Positions 31,729-42,798 of a stretch of DNA of 64,000 nucleotides are shown piece by piece. The notes beneath the pieces are model-generated. The model was not told the origin of the DNA, ran no database searches, and saw nothing but the letters and a program-made list of their open reading frames with translations. Numbering within the stretch: position 1 is the first letter of the stretch; every line of letters begins with the position of its first letter. The translations under genes were made by a program, and so were the position numbers. Location: contig CM058230.1 of NCBI GenBank assembly GCA_030180135.1, forward strand, positions 25,132,067 through 25,196,066, written 5' to 3'. The DNA is from Orychophragmus violaceus. Lineage: Eukaryota > Streptophyta > Magnoliopsida > Brassicales > Brassicaceae.

Positions 31729-33337
31729 ATGGTAGAGGTCTATTCTGTTTGTGGAAAGTGGATATTGAATGACAATCTTCAATGGGAATTTTTAGTAGAT
31801 ACAAACAAAGGAGGATCACTTTGTGAGGTAGATGAGAATGTTACATACACTGATTTAGTTGAGACGGTTATCGAAGATTTTGGACTTGGTTGCTTGGTCA
31901 AAAATGAAGATGTTACACTCAGCTATGAACTTCCATTGAGGATGCAATCGATGGTCAAAGATTCTCCACCGGTGTATATGCGAAATGATCGCCAAGTAAG
32001 AACTTTCATCACTAAGATCAAAGGAGATGATGAACTGATTCGTTTGTGTGTAATGGTGAGTAACAAAATCAGATAGCAATTCTTACACAGCTTGTATACT
32101 TTTAAGTATGCATTCTTTTATTCCTTAACGATGTAAGAAAGTTTCTGTTCAATGTTAATTTTCTTTTCATTTGTTTAGGTGAATGACAAATGCAACGTGA
32201 TTGCGGTGGATAATGTTGGCAACAACATTCAATCAAAGACCATGCACAATGAAGAGAATTGTGATGTAGAAAAAACTGGACACACACCTTTGTTGGAATA
32301 TTTTGATGGTGGTTCATATGTAAATGAATCTAATGTGCATGAAGAACAACAGGTAACACAATTTATAATTCTTCTTACACTAGTTTCATCAATATTAAAA
32401 GTATACATTACTAAATTTTTAAAAAGTCTTCTTTATCTTTTTAAATCTTCTTGAAATTTATGAAAAGCTTACTAAATATTTAGGAATATTTTCGTATGTA
32501 GCTCTTACACTTTCAATATTAAAAATATCTTTCATATGGTTGATGTTTTTTATCCACTGTATTTATATTTTTTTTTTGTAGGAACTTTATGGAGCAACTA
32601 AAAGTGACATGTCAGTTCATAACACTTGTTCTACTGAAAACGAAAACCATCCATTTCTTTTGCATCCTGCTCCAGATCATTCTCCGGTTTCTCCAGGATG
32701 TTCGCATTCTACCCGAGTGACTAATGATTTATATGTGAACAAATCTTTCAAAGACAAGCAAGAGTTGATGCTCAAGATGAGAAAATGGGCACTAGAGTGG
32801 AAGTTTGAGTTCAAAACTCTTTGGTCAAATAAATCAAGAGTGATATTAGGGTGCGTGGATGATAAATGCAGTTGGAAGATGCGTGCAACTAAACTTGATT
32901 CTTCTGATGTCTTTGTGGTGAAGAAATATGTTCATGAGCATACCTGTGATCCAACACAGAGAAATACAAGCCATAGGCAAGCAAGTGCGAAATTGCTTGG
33001 GTCTTTGATCAGCAACAAGTATGGAGAAAAGAAGGATGAGCTTAAACCCAAACAGATTATTGAGCAAGTTAGAAAGGAACTTGGTGTACAAATCAATTAC
33101 AAACAAGCTTGGAGAGTAAAAGAGCATGCTCAAAGTTTGATTAGAGGGATTCCCGATTCTGTAACTGAAACTTCATCTGCACCTCCAACTAGCAGGCCAA
33201 GCACTGAGAGACCGTCAAAAAAGAGGATGCGAGCAGTTGGAGAGTCTAGTTCACCAAATTCGAAATCTCAGAAACACAAATGCAGCAATTGTGGTGAAGA
33301 AGGACACAACAAAAATACCTGTCAAGTCCCAAAATGA
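31729..33337 (+). CDS. MULE-derived protein: DNA-binding domain and zinc knuckle, no transposase
   Basis: Three exons (31729-32055, 32179-32352, 32582-33337) with GT-AG introns, all in phase 0, give an uninterrupted protein of about 418 residues. Residues 1-109 resemble the N-terminal region of plant MuDR/MULE transposases (SVCGKWILNDNLQWEF, then TYTDLVETVIEDFGL). Residues about 219-290 are the MULE DNA-binding domain: FKDKQELMLKMRKWALEWKF, CVDDKCSWKMRATK, HEHTC, with the Cys/His residues in place. A helical QIIEQVRKELGVQINYKQAW segment follows. The catalytic transposase domain is missing, and the protein goes directly to a basic serine-rich linker and a CCHC knuckle (CSNCGEEGHNKNTC, about residues 402-415). 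It may be an internally deleted element gene or a domesticated DNA-binding factor. I could not find terminal inverted repeats. Confidence 0.75.
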
Positions 33338-34508
33338 TGAACTTTTACAAAGGTAAGTGGTTTTATTGTTATTGTGTGCAACTGGTTACCATTTTGAGAA
33401 ACGTTTTTCAGAATACGTTTATATCTTTTGCAGCAGCTGTGGCAGAGGACAAAAACGCAAACATGCTACAGAATTTCAATGTGATGAAAGTTTAAGAAGG
33501 TTATTCTATAAAGAAAAAACACTCATGTAGTGATTTTTAGTTTCTTTGTTGTTACTGTGTCTCATTGGTTAACTGTTGTAATTGTTCTAGTCTTCTAGAA
33601 TACACCGAAGTAGCAGGTGATTGAACAATTAGTGAAAGGGTTTCTTCATGGAGAACCTCGAAAAGAAACAGTTATGCCAATATCTCCATCGTTTCGCCAA
33701 CATAGAATGAGACTTCTTATATTGTCTTAACCTAGGACGATTGCTCTCTCATCTCGAGATTGGATTTATGATTAGGCTAATTGGGGTCCTCTTGTTCGGT
33801 TATTGCATGGATCAAGTTGCTTCTTTAGTGGATTTTCCTTGTTACCTATTGTGGGTTTTTTGTATGGCTAAAGATAGAGCAAGAGTAGCCACCAAACTCT
33901 TGAGCATATCCAAGTCCATGTCTTTGATTCTTACTTCTAGTTTCAACCAGTAGCCTTCCAACCCCATCTGGTAGAAAGATAGAAAGTCCTACTAAACTAG
34001 TTGACCAAAAAACAAAAGAACAGTTAAACTAGTTGACCAGTTTTTGGGTCAAAACTAGTTTTTGGTCAATTAGTTTAGTAGTTATCTTTGATTCTTCCTT
34101 CTAGTTTCTACCACCAGCCTACCAACCCGCACTTTGGATGTTCTAAGCAAAAATAAAATGTGTCTTTAACAGAAGACTGACAAAAAAAAAATGGAACGCA
34201 CAAGCATCAAACAAAAAAAGCTTGATTATTTATGAGACTTGAAATCAAAATTACAAACGGAGTTGTCAGCAAGAAGTATGATTTTATTTAAATAACAGAT
34301 AAAAAAACTCAAGATTACTAACATGTAATACAGTCCTAAATATATTATGAGAAAGAATGAGTCAAATAATAGTACTAGTTTAACTGAAGAATAAAAAACA
34401 AGAATTGGAATGAATCAAAGCCCCAAAACTTGTATGTACAATCAACAAATTCCTAGACAACTCAAAACAGAGCATATGAAAAATCTGATCGTCTAATAAG
34501 TTTTTTCC
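33338..34508. other. Intergenic region with a small fold-back and direct repeats
   Basis: No gene is seen. Around 33990-34082 an inverted pair of ACTAAACTAGTTGACCAAAAA-like arms forms a hairpin. Outside it, about 48 bases (from TCTTTGATTCTT to CCAACC) occur at about 33919-33966 and again at 34087-34134. The ACTAAACTAGTTGACCAA word also occurs at 35884. The right part (about 34200-34508) is AT-rich and should hold the ZAT10 3' untranslated region. Confidence 0.45.
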
Positions 34509-35186
34509 TCAATGTTCAAATCGGGGCTTCTTCGCCGGCATCGGGCTTATCACTTCCTCTTCTCCGTTGACCGACGAGAATTCCGGTATCGGAGGGATAT
34601 TAAGGTCAAATCCACGATGGCTGCTGCTGCTGATGTGGCTGGTGGACCCCGCTCCTTCTGAGTTAGACACGCTACTAGTGTTCCCTTCGTAGTGGCACCG
34701 CTTGTGTCCGCCGAGAGCTTGACCTGAAGGAAACGATTTGTGACAGATGGTACAAACGTGCGATTTTCCGCTTCCGGTAGTCACAGCGGATGTAGTTGTC
34801 GCCGTCGACGTCGATAGGTCATCTCCTCCCCCGGAAAGAGTACTTTGTGAGAAATTTTTGCGGTGGCTCGCCTTGTGACCGCCGAGAGCTTGGTAAGAAG
34901 AGAACGACTTGTCGCAGACGCTGCACTTGTAGATCGGGGACTTCTCCGCAATCGTCACAGGAGGAAGAGGAAGAAGGTGACGGTTGTTGCCGTCGCGAGC
35001 GAGGAGCATAAGGCAGAAAGCGAGATACTCTTCTTCAGTAAGGTTTTGATGGTAGAAATCGGATCTGGATCGTTTAGATCTTTTACCTTTGGTCCACTGT
35101 TCGACGCCGTGGAATCTTGAAGAATCTTCGAACAGAGGAGGAATAGGAGAAGCTAATCTCGGTGAACTGAGAGTCTCGAGCGCCAT
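34509..35186 (-). CDS. ZAT10: ZAT10/STZ, C2H2 zinc-finger stress regulator
   Basis: This is a single-exon gene of 225 residues. MALETLSSPRLASPIPPLFE starts it, followed by a basic nuclear signal (KGKRSKRSRS) and the L-box (EEEYLAFCLMLLARD). Two plant C2H2 fingers with the QALGGH core follow (CSVCDKSFSSYQALGGHKASH near residue 85 and CTICHKSFPSGQALGGHKRCH near residue 140). The C-terminal EAR repression motif (FDLNIPP) is near residue 195. Size, order and wording match Arabidopsis ZAT10/STZ (AT1G27730, 227 residues), a nuclear repressor-type factor in salt, cold, drought and high-light responses. The C-terminus stops at KKPRFEH, a little earlier than the remembered Arabidopsis end. The upstream ATG at 35348 is in frame but lies in a hydrophobic, unconserved leader, so I chose 35186. 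It is probably functional. Confidence 0.95.
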   Translation of the reverse strand: MALETLSSPRLASPIPPLFEDSSRFHGVEQWTKGKRSKRSRSDFYHQNLTEEEYLAFCLMLLARDGNNRHLLPLPPVTIAEKSPIYKCSVCDKSFSSYQALGGHKASHRKNFSQSTLSGGGDDLSTSTATTTSAVTTGSGKSHVCTICHKSFPSGQALGGHKRCHYEGNTSSVSNSEGAGSTSHISSSSHRGFDLNIPPIPEFSSVNGEEEVISPMPAKKPRFEH

Positions 35187-35280
35187 TAAAATCTCTCTTG
35201 GAAAAAAAAGGAATTTTCTTTTTGTTATGGATTGAAGATAGAAGAATCGTTGTTGTTGAAGATGAAGAAGAAATGAAAGA

Positions 35281-35292
35281 CTAAATATATAG
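35281..35292 (-). promoter_or_regulatory. Probable TATA box of ZAT10
   Basis: The minus strand reads CTATATATTTAG about 100 bases upstream of the chosen ATG, a suitable place for a TATA box with a short leader. It is a motif match only. Confidence 0.5.
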
Positions 35293-35433
35293 TAGTAAGG
35301 AGGTGAAGTGTGGAGAGGAAGTTGCGTGACAAGTGGTGGGAAAGACAAGAGTGAAGGTGGCGATTAGATAATTAACTCTTTTTTCTTTTTCTTTTTTTTT
35401 GGTTAATTTATTTTATATGCGGACCAAAGTTAT

Positions 35434-35676
35434 GAGAGCATCCCTAATGGTGATACCCCTCAGATGCAAAAAAAAAAAAAAAAAAAAAAAATTAAAAAAA
35501 CAAAAGGACCAATCGTCGCCTGACACGTGGACGGAACAGTGTAGAACTCGGTTCTTAAACAAGAGATTTATCAACCGGATTTATTACTATTCATGGGTCC
35601 CACGTAATATTTTATTATTAAAATGTTAAGAACCTTGGGCTATAAACCCCTTTGAACCCTGCATTGGGCTTGCTCT
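35434..35676. mobile_element. MITE-like element with imperfect inverted ends
   Basis: The left end GAGAGCATCCCTAATGG and the right end GCATTGGGCTTGCTCT are imperfect inverted copies, a pattern common in Brassicaceae MITEs (GAGCATC...AATGG). It holds a run of 24 A at 35468-35491 and no coding sequence. No target duplication could be fixed. It lies upstream of ZAT10 (minus strand). Confidence 0.5.
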
Positions 35677-35947
35677 GGGGGAAGTATCTCAGTATTTTTT
35701 GGCACGTTTGGTTTTGACTTAGTACACGTGTGCAAAGAGTGTTGAGAATAAGGAAGAGGTCGGCTGCTATGAAGACTTTTTCTTGATATTCTAGAGTTTC
35801 TGTTTGTATGGTCGTCGTACTCGTGGTCTTCCTATGTTACACGTTTTGGTTTTTATTTATTTCAATACTTTAAAAAGATAACTACTAAACTAGTTGACCA
35901 ACAAACAAAAGAACAGTTATAGCTACTGACCAATATTGATTTGTACA

Positions 35948-36827
35948 TGGAAAGTTTTCTCTCTCTTGTTAGGTGAGAGAAACTTCTCTCGGCTAAGCGA
36001 ACCAGCCTTCTTCTCCGATTTCGATCTTTCAGAAGGTCGGTGAGCTTTTCGATTTGGGGTTTTTCTGATCTCGATCCTCTTCTCTTTTCTGAGGTCGCGA
36101 TCTTTTTTCCCCTGTTATTATTGATCGAACCTTATTTTCTGTGTTTTTGTTTCTTCTATGGTGTCGATCGGTTGTTTTTTTGGGTGATTTTATATAGTTC
36201 TTTTCCCCAATAAGTCTGGTATCGATTCTTGGACTGACTGTTTTTTTTCGATTCATCGGATCTCACCGGTTTTACCGGTTTTTCTCGTCCTTCTGACGAT
36301 GACGGTCTCGCTTCTTCTCTCTCCTCTCGCCATGAAATCCTCGATTTGTTCTCTGCTTCGCGTCCAATCGTCCCTCTCACTGGGATTAATATCGTCAGCG
36401 TACCACCGCTTTAGAGGACAAGCTCCTGGTGGATACAAATGGGTTTTTAGCCTTGTCGGAGCCGGCGTCTCCATGGGGTGGGTTGATTCTGGCAGCGTTG
36501 TTGTAGCTGTTCCTTCTGATGCAGGTATTTCATGGTGTTTCCGAGAAGCTTTGACCGGCAAATGGTTCTTTGTTCCTGCAGATTTCGGGTCCGGTGAAGC
36601 TTGACGGCGTTTTCCTCCGCGCTTTCGGCTGTCTCCGGCGGTGCCTCCTCTTCCCGACGCGTGTCTCTACACGTCAGTTCCTGTGCTTGCCGCGTGGCAG
36701 ACTCTTTTCTGCTTAAAGTTGGGGCTGGGCTTAGTGTTGTTGGGTTATTAGATTTTTGTACGGGCTTAACTCATTTGTATTTTCATAAGGCCTTGGCTCA
36801 ATGAATTCGACACTGTTGACAAAAAAA
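35948..36827 (+). mobile_element. Retroposed T-rich element with 16-bp target duplication
   Basis: AATATTGATTTGTACA is present at 35932-35947 and at 36828-36843. The element begins with TTTTCTCTCTCTTG words, is T-rich with scattered CGG words, and ends CACTGTTGAC followed by an A-run. The end GTTGAC-A(n) and the start with CTCTCTCTT also occur, inverted, in the element at 47394-48153, so the two belong to one family. The frames at 36299-36604 and 36601-36804 show no domain. It is probably a non-autonomous or 5'-truncated LINE-type retroposon. Confidence 0.75.
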
Positions 36828-38148
36828 AATATTGATTTGTACAGCTTCCGAACGGACAATAAATTCTAATTGTCTGAAAGGAAAACAAAATTGACTAATA
36901 TTTACTTCCTCCGTTTTAAATTACTTGACGTTTTATACATTTTGTTTTGTTTCAAATTAGATGTCGTTTTCGATTTTCAATGTAAAATTTATTAGCTTTT
37001 TATGTTTTATGACCATTCGTATTATGCAGTTTGTTTTATCATTGGTTGAACTAGTGATCTCAAGCCTCCGCGCACGCGCGGGGGTTCGGTTGTTGAGGTG
37101 TTTGTTTCGAGATTAATTCAATTTGGAGAAAGGTTGAGCTGCTTGTATACTGACTTGTTGTGCAAGCATCTCTTTGGCCGTATGTTTTTTTTAGAGGCTG
37201 GAAATCAGTCGAGGCTTTGTCATTGGTGGCCGAATTTGTTTTGTTTGTGAGTTGCTTTTGAATTATTTACTTACAGTTTTGTCAATATGGTTATGCATCG
37301 TTAATTGCATTTTCAGTTGTATGTACATCTATACCGGACTACTATCAATGGTGGCTGACAGGTCTGTTGCTGCTTTCGTGGATGACCCAAATTTTAGCCA
37401 ATTCAACATGGCTAGATTTAGGTGGTAGCTCATGTGTTGGGCATATTTAGTGGGTTTTCTAAGCTATCAAATACCAATAGAGACATGAGAAGGGACCCAA
37501 ATCTTGAAGACGCCATTATTTGAGTATGATTAAATTGTCTGAGGTCTTGAGGGATAATGTTATATGTGGACATTAAATGGTACCCACAGTACATGTCTTT
37601 GATATGGTGCGACATGGAATGATGTAGATCATGTTTCAATAGAAGGTTTCCTGGTATTGTTGGAGTTGTTATTTGGTCTTTTCTTCTTAATAACCGGATT
37701 TTTAAGTGTAACTGAGACTCTGCAATTGATGTTAGGTTTTAAATGGATCCAAACCTCTGCTTTTCTTGGGTGTAACAACCGTCTGTACGCTTACTTATAT
37801 GTTAGCTTAGATCTTAATTGATGTCAAAATAATATAAATCACATTGAAAAGAAACGATTTCATTTTTTGGCCAAAAACGATATGATTGTGCATTCACATT
37901 GTTTCTTTTTGAAGAGTAGTTTGCACGTGGGTACATTATTACGGACATTGCGTCCTCATTGCCCCGAATAGAAATCTTAGATATGTCTGCCTGATCAGTA
38001 TTGGTTTTATCTTAGCGACCAAAAGCTCGTTACCTACCTACGGTCCCTTAGATGATAAACCTTCCTGCTTACTTTGGTCTTTTGTATTTTGATTATGCCT
38101 CTTCTTTTGAGGTTTTTTCAGAAGTGCTCGGTTTGGTGAGTTTTTTTT

Positions 38149-38865
38149 TCAGAAGTGCTTGTTATACTTTTCAGCAGAGATAGTCACGGCATCGTCGGTG
38201 TTTTTACTTCCGGTAACAACCTTAATCTCTGTGATTACAACAGCCTTAGCCGCTCTGGCCGCTTCCTTCATCTTTCTAGCGGCCACAAATCTTATCTTGG
38301 CCTTTTTGATCTTTTCTCTTGTGTGTTCGATTTCAGCCATTGCCTTCTGAGCTTCCGACCGTGCATTCTCTCCTGTTTTCTTGAAATCTTGAGCTTCACA
38401 GCTGAGTCTTTGAACCTCATTCATCATTCTTAATGTATTATTCTATGATATATCTCGATGGTTTCACCCTTCTTAGTGAATCTTAGTCTAGCTTCTTCTT
38501 CTTCTAGAGAAATCACCTTCAAAGATTTTTTGCATAAGTCTCCCACGGGTCTTCTCAAGAGCAGCCTTTTCTCCATGCAGTTGCTTGTTCAAGACCTCAA
38601 CAGACCTGCGTATACCCGCAAGATCTACCGTAATCTTGCACAAGTTCATCTTTGCCTTGTTTAAATCCTTCAGTACCACACCCGCTGGCTTGATTTGACC
38701 GTGAACTTCTTCTCGCAACGAATCATCATTCCTCTGCTGCAGCTTTGAGTTGAGCTCTATAATTGTGGGTTGAGTTGCCTCAAGCTTCTCCAGCACCTCA
38801 TGCGTCGCGCACTCTATCACAATTAGATCGTTCTGTAGCTCAGCAGCCTGTGTCTTGAGTTCCAT
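38149..38865 (-). pseudogene. Captured fragment of a WEB/PMI-type (DUF827) coiled-coil gene
   Basis: Minus strand, two exon-like frames. 38865-38488 encodes MELKTQAAELQNDLIVIE, then NLCKITVDLAGIRRSVEVLN and GEKAALEKTRGRLMQKI. 38427-38149 encodes SEAQKAMAEIEHTREKIK, then RFVAARKMKEAARAAKAVV. Long charged heptad patterns with the ARKMKEAARAAEAV-like phrase are typical of the plant WEB1/PMI2/PMI15 family, which takes part in light-driven chloroplast movement. Only an internal part of the family protein is present and a stop ends the first frame. Its place within Helitron borders suggests capture. It is not expected to make a full WEB/PMI protein. Confidence 0.6.
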
Positions 38866-39310
38866 GATATCACCTTCTTTGACATTTTCCTACTACCAAA
38901 ATCAGAAACATTACCTTACATATCGTAACAATTCTCATACTTTGAGATCTTTCAAACACCAGATCCTAAGCATTGAAGACTTTTATATCATGTTTCTCTC
39001 CACCACTCAACTGCACACAAAATCACAATACCATCGTTATCACGAACCCCATCAATTAATGACTATCTACTCAAACTTTGGATGATGACTCGTCAATGCG
39101 ACTCTTCACAATTATATAGAAATCATCTCTCGGCTAATATTTTCTTTCTCGTACTTTTATATTGTGGATATCTAAACTCAATTGTCCAGTTGAGAAGAAT
39201 CATATCGTTGAGCTGAATCAAAGTATAATGTACAGTATCTTTATTTTTCTGAAAAGGATGAGAATGTTTTCACCATCAAATGGAAGAGTAGGCAACTCCG
39301 AACATCTACT

Positions 39311-41285
39311 TCAGGTCCAGCGTATAATGTTCCTAATATAACCTACAGTAAACAGGAGTGTTGATTCACTGAGACTTAAAGTTTCTGATAGATACTCATA
39401 GAGGCCCCATATACGGAATTTGCTGAGTGTGTCACCAAGAAACCCCTCTGCATTATTATTATTATACCAGTTATTGTTAAATGCTAATAGAACATGATGA
39501 GTCTCGAGAGATAAAAGAGCTAACTTACGTGGAGGTGTTTCCTCAGACATTATGATAGCAGCTGGTCCATCCATACCATCGCAAGCGCGGATATTTTCAG
39601 ACGCTTTAAGATTATGGAATAACCACCACTTGGAATCTGCATGTTCATGAGTATGACTGCACTCATTTCATCCTGTTGTGTACCAACGAAAATGTTATTA
39701 TATTTTAACTTCAGATCAAATTCAAGCACAAATATCTTTCTTCCATACTACTACATCAAAGACTCAAGTACCCTTAAGCCAAGATCAATCGTTAACTATC
39801 ACATCAATTGAGCGACATATAGCATTACTTAACTGCCTAATCGCTGTACAGAAGTAAGGTTTATTCATTCTACTTGTGAATTGATCAACCAATCCACAAA
39901 CACGCACATACCTTGAACTAAAACACCCTGAGATTAACATTCTTCCAGGTGCTTGGCAACTAAGATTTCTTCCTGCAAAAGCAAAAAGGCTTACTTAACC
40001 TGATAGCAAATTTATTTAACTGGGATATCTGAAAACACTCATAACAAAAATATGCTTGCACCAACTAAAAGAAATGATGCCACCATATAACTGTGATATC
40101 TGAAAACACTCATAACAAAACCCAGTCTTGTGGAAATGTTATCAAGTTGGCTTTTGCAAGGTAGTAGTCATGACCTCATGCCATTAATTTTTGATTTACC
40201 TCTTTGTGGCATGCTATCTGGAGCTACAAATAAGTCAGGAAAAAAGAATAAGACACCACCCAATTGAAGAGCCCCCAACAGCTTTTCGCTCATGCATGGT
40301 TTTCTTCTCCATACTCTTCTCAGAATCATGAATAGCATCTAACTTAGCTAAACAGTTAAGGGAAAAGTGAAGGGATGAGGAAAGCGAAGAAGAAAAGAAA
40401 AACTGAAAATAACCAAACAACAATAAACTGAAAATAATCAGACAAACTTTGTTATTTTGTTACCCGAACCAAAACCCTGTAAATCTCGAGCTGCAATCTG
40501 AAACAAAGTTAAAACGATTTTGATGCAATTATGAGAGAAAAATCAAACCTGGTTTGTCGGATTTGAATTCCATTTTATCAGATTCGTCCCTGAAACAGGA
40601 TGTATAACAGATAAGCAAGTTCTTGATGCTAACATAAGCATTGCAAACAACAATGATTGAATTCTCAATCTTCATAGCATGACAAACAAAACAAACGGCG
40701 AACTCTTGTGTTGGTGAATCGCCCCATTGACAGCCTCGAATTCCTCTTTGGCTCGTTCGAACATATGTTTGGTGCTTTGACTTTGGTCTCATAGATGTCA
40801 CCAATCTTCTTGTCCAAACGATGTTCATCACCTAAACACAAAAATACATATAACATGAGACACATCCATATTCATTCATCTAGTATCTTCTCACCCAAAG
40901 CAATCAATCGCAGAAAGGAAAAACAATAATAGAATTGGTCACTGGAATGACCTCGATAAATCATCACAAAACCCCAGAAAACAAAAATCTGCGATGATAA
41001 AATAAACAAATTGGCTTCTAAGAATCTCAAAAAGCTCATGATCAATTTTGAGAAAACTCCAGATTCATACATCTTCGCGATCAATCGCACCATTGAAAAT
41101 CCCACCTCTTATCTATATCTGAACATCAAATTCCGAAAATCGAGTCAAAAATGAATTGTTGACGATATTCATCGCATCGAATCAATCAACTTAGAGTGGA
41201 ATTTTATCGCAACGGTATGACTGTGAAAGAACTTAAACAGCGAGAAGAATTTACCAGAAACTGTGTCGGCACCAATCATCTTTCC
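39311..41285 (-). other. Helitron interior with possible further captured exons
   Basis: Minus-strand pieces look exon-like but I cannot assign them securely. One at about 40830-40690 reads KIGDIYETKVKAPN and, one base out of frame, MFERAKEEFEAVNGAIHQHK. This resembles a small plant protein family of unknown function. Another at 41282 starts MIGADTVSG before a GT. A direct repeat of TGATATCTGAAAACACTCAT occurs near 40024 and 40092. No complete gene is seen. Confidence 0.3.
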
Positions 41286-42730
41286 CCTGGATGATGACAA
41301 AATGAGGGAGAATTGAGGGTATTCACAATTTCATCATGAACACTGATCAGTTTCTCTGTCGAATCTTTCAGACCTTCTCAAACCCGGGTCAATTCTCTTG
41401 GGGCGATTTGTTGGTCCCATAAAAATAACTTGGGCACGATATTTCAGTCCATCCATAAGCATAAGTAGCTGAGAGACAATCATCCTCTCGACCTCTGCTT
41501 TAGTCTTCTCTCATTTTAGTGTAATAGAGTGAATCTCTATTTTTGAACTGAAGAAAAACAGTTGTGAACTGAAGGGTCTGGGTGTTGTTTGAGCTTAATG
41601 GAATCAAGTTTTAGAGGAAAGAATAAGGGAAATCAGAAGAACCTGTAACGGTTTTAGGGAATATTGGAGGCTCACGAATATGGCAGGAGGGTTTTCTAAT
41701 TTTGGATAAGTTGGTGTATGGGCTTAAGTTACTAATTGATTTTAGGCCCATATTCAATGACGACACGTGGCACCCTTCATTGGAGAGAAGAGCTCCCATT
41801 ATATAATAGATTGTATTTAGGTGGGTAATTAATGATATTTTGTTTAAGAAAAAAATAATAATAAATGTTTTCTTAATTTGTGTGTTTGAACCTAAAACGA
41901 TAAATAATAAAAAACGGAGGAAGTATATTTTTACTAATTCACTATTATTATATATTTAAATATAGAATATAGAGTTTATTACATGAGAAGGCACCTTCTA
42001 ATGCTTTTATTACATGAAAGGGCACCTCCATGATTTAGGATACTTTCAGCAAGTGAAAATCCAAGTTTGCCCTCAATTCTTAACTAAACTAATTAACCAA
42101 GTTTATTATCTCTTTTGTATCTGGTCAAGCAGATATTTGGTTTTTGGTTTCATCCTTCGTGAGAGAGATAGATCTGATTTCAAATTTTGAATCTTTCACC
42201 CACCTCTCTCTTTCTCTTCTCTCTCTACTTCTTTCTCTCTCTGCTGCTTAAAGGTTTCGATTTGTTTTCCCACTTAGCCCAAATTCTCTCTCTGCGAATT
42301 TCCATGGTTGGCTGACCTACCGGAGGAGGAGGTGGCGTTGCCGAAGTGGAGGAGAAGGCGGTGATGGAGTAATTGATCACCTTCACGGCGATGCTTTTGT
42401 TTGAGCTCGGTCACCGATCTGACGGATAAACCATCGAGTGGCTTCTCAACCAAGCTGAACCGTCGAAAATCAGTACATCTTTCTTCCGATCTCGTCGTAT
42501 TTCGAAAATCGGGTCCTGAGGAATTGGTGTTTATTATTAACGATGTTCTCGGTGAACTTTCACGGCGGTTTAGGCAGTGGCCTCTGTCGGTGATTTGATT
42601 CCTTTGTGGCGTCTTTGTGGCGTCTTCTAGTTTGGATGTTCTGTGAACTGGTTTTGAATTGGATCATTTTCTCACGATTTTTTTGTTTATGTTGAACATA
42701 ATGAAGATGCTTCCGAGACCAAATATTTTG

Positions 42731-42798
42731 CTGGACAAGCTTGTTGTGCTAAAACTTAATGGAGGTTTGGGAACGACAATTGGATGCACCGGTCCAAA
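42731..42798 (+). pseudogene. Captured UDP-glucose pyrophosphorylase exon fragment
   Basis: The plus strand encodes LDKLVVLKLNGG, then LGTTIGCTGPK, the nucleotide-binding signature of plant UTP-glucose-1-phosphate uridylyltransferase, and is followed by a GTAAGC donor-like site. The expected continuation (the SVIEVR segment) is not found behind the next possible acceptor near 42880. About 23 residues of a roughly 470-residue enzyme are present, so it cannot be active. It lies inside the Pack-MULE-like borders. Confidence 0.8.

Larger units (their letters stand above)
37051..41810 (-). mobile_element. Non-autonomous Helitron, 4.76 kb, carrying gene fragments
   Basis: On the minus strand the element begins TCTATTATATAATGGGAGC (from 41810 downwards) and ends with a GC-rich hairpin (CCGCGCGTGCGCGG, about 37068-37083) followed by ...GATCACTAG at 37051. 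The TC start, subterminal hairpin and CTAG end, with host A and T at the junction and no target duplication, define a Helitron. No Rep/helicase frame is visible, so it is non-autonomous. It carries fragments of a WEB/PMI-type gene (38149-38865) and perhaps other exon-like pieces (for example near 40690-40830 and an ATG at about 41280). It sits inside a Stowaway-like MITE. Confidence 0.85.
36905..41923. mobile_element. Stowaway-like (Tc1/mariner) MITE interrupted by a Helitron
   Basis: The left end CTTCCTCCGTTTTAAAT and the right end ATAAAAAACGGAGGAAG are inverted, and TA dinucleotides flank both sides (36903-36904 and 41924-41925). These are the hallmarks of Stowaway-type MITEs. Removing the Helitron at 37051-41810 leaves a MITE of about 260 bp. 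It has no coding capacity. Confidence 0.8.

Noticed and set aside
34796..35120. Plus-strand frames opposite ZAT10
   Set aside because: They are shadows of the ZAT10 coding strand.
35188..35348. Upstream in-frame ATG extending ZAT10 by about 54 residues
   Set aside because: The extension is hydrophobic, includes the TATA-like sequence and is unlike the ZAT10 N-terminus, which begins properly at 35186.
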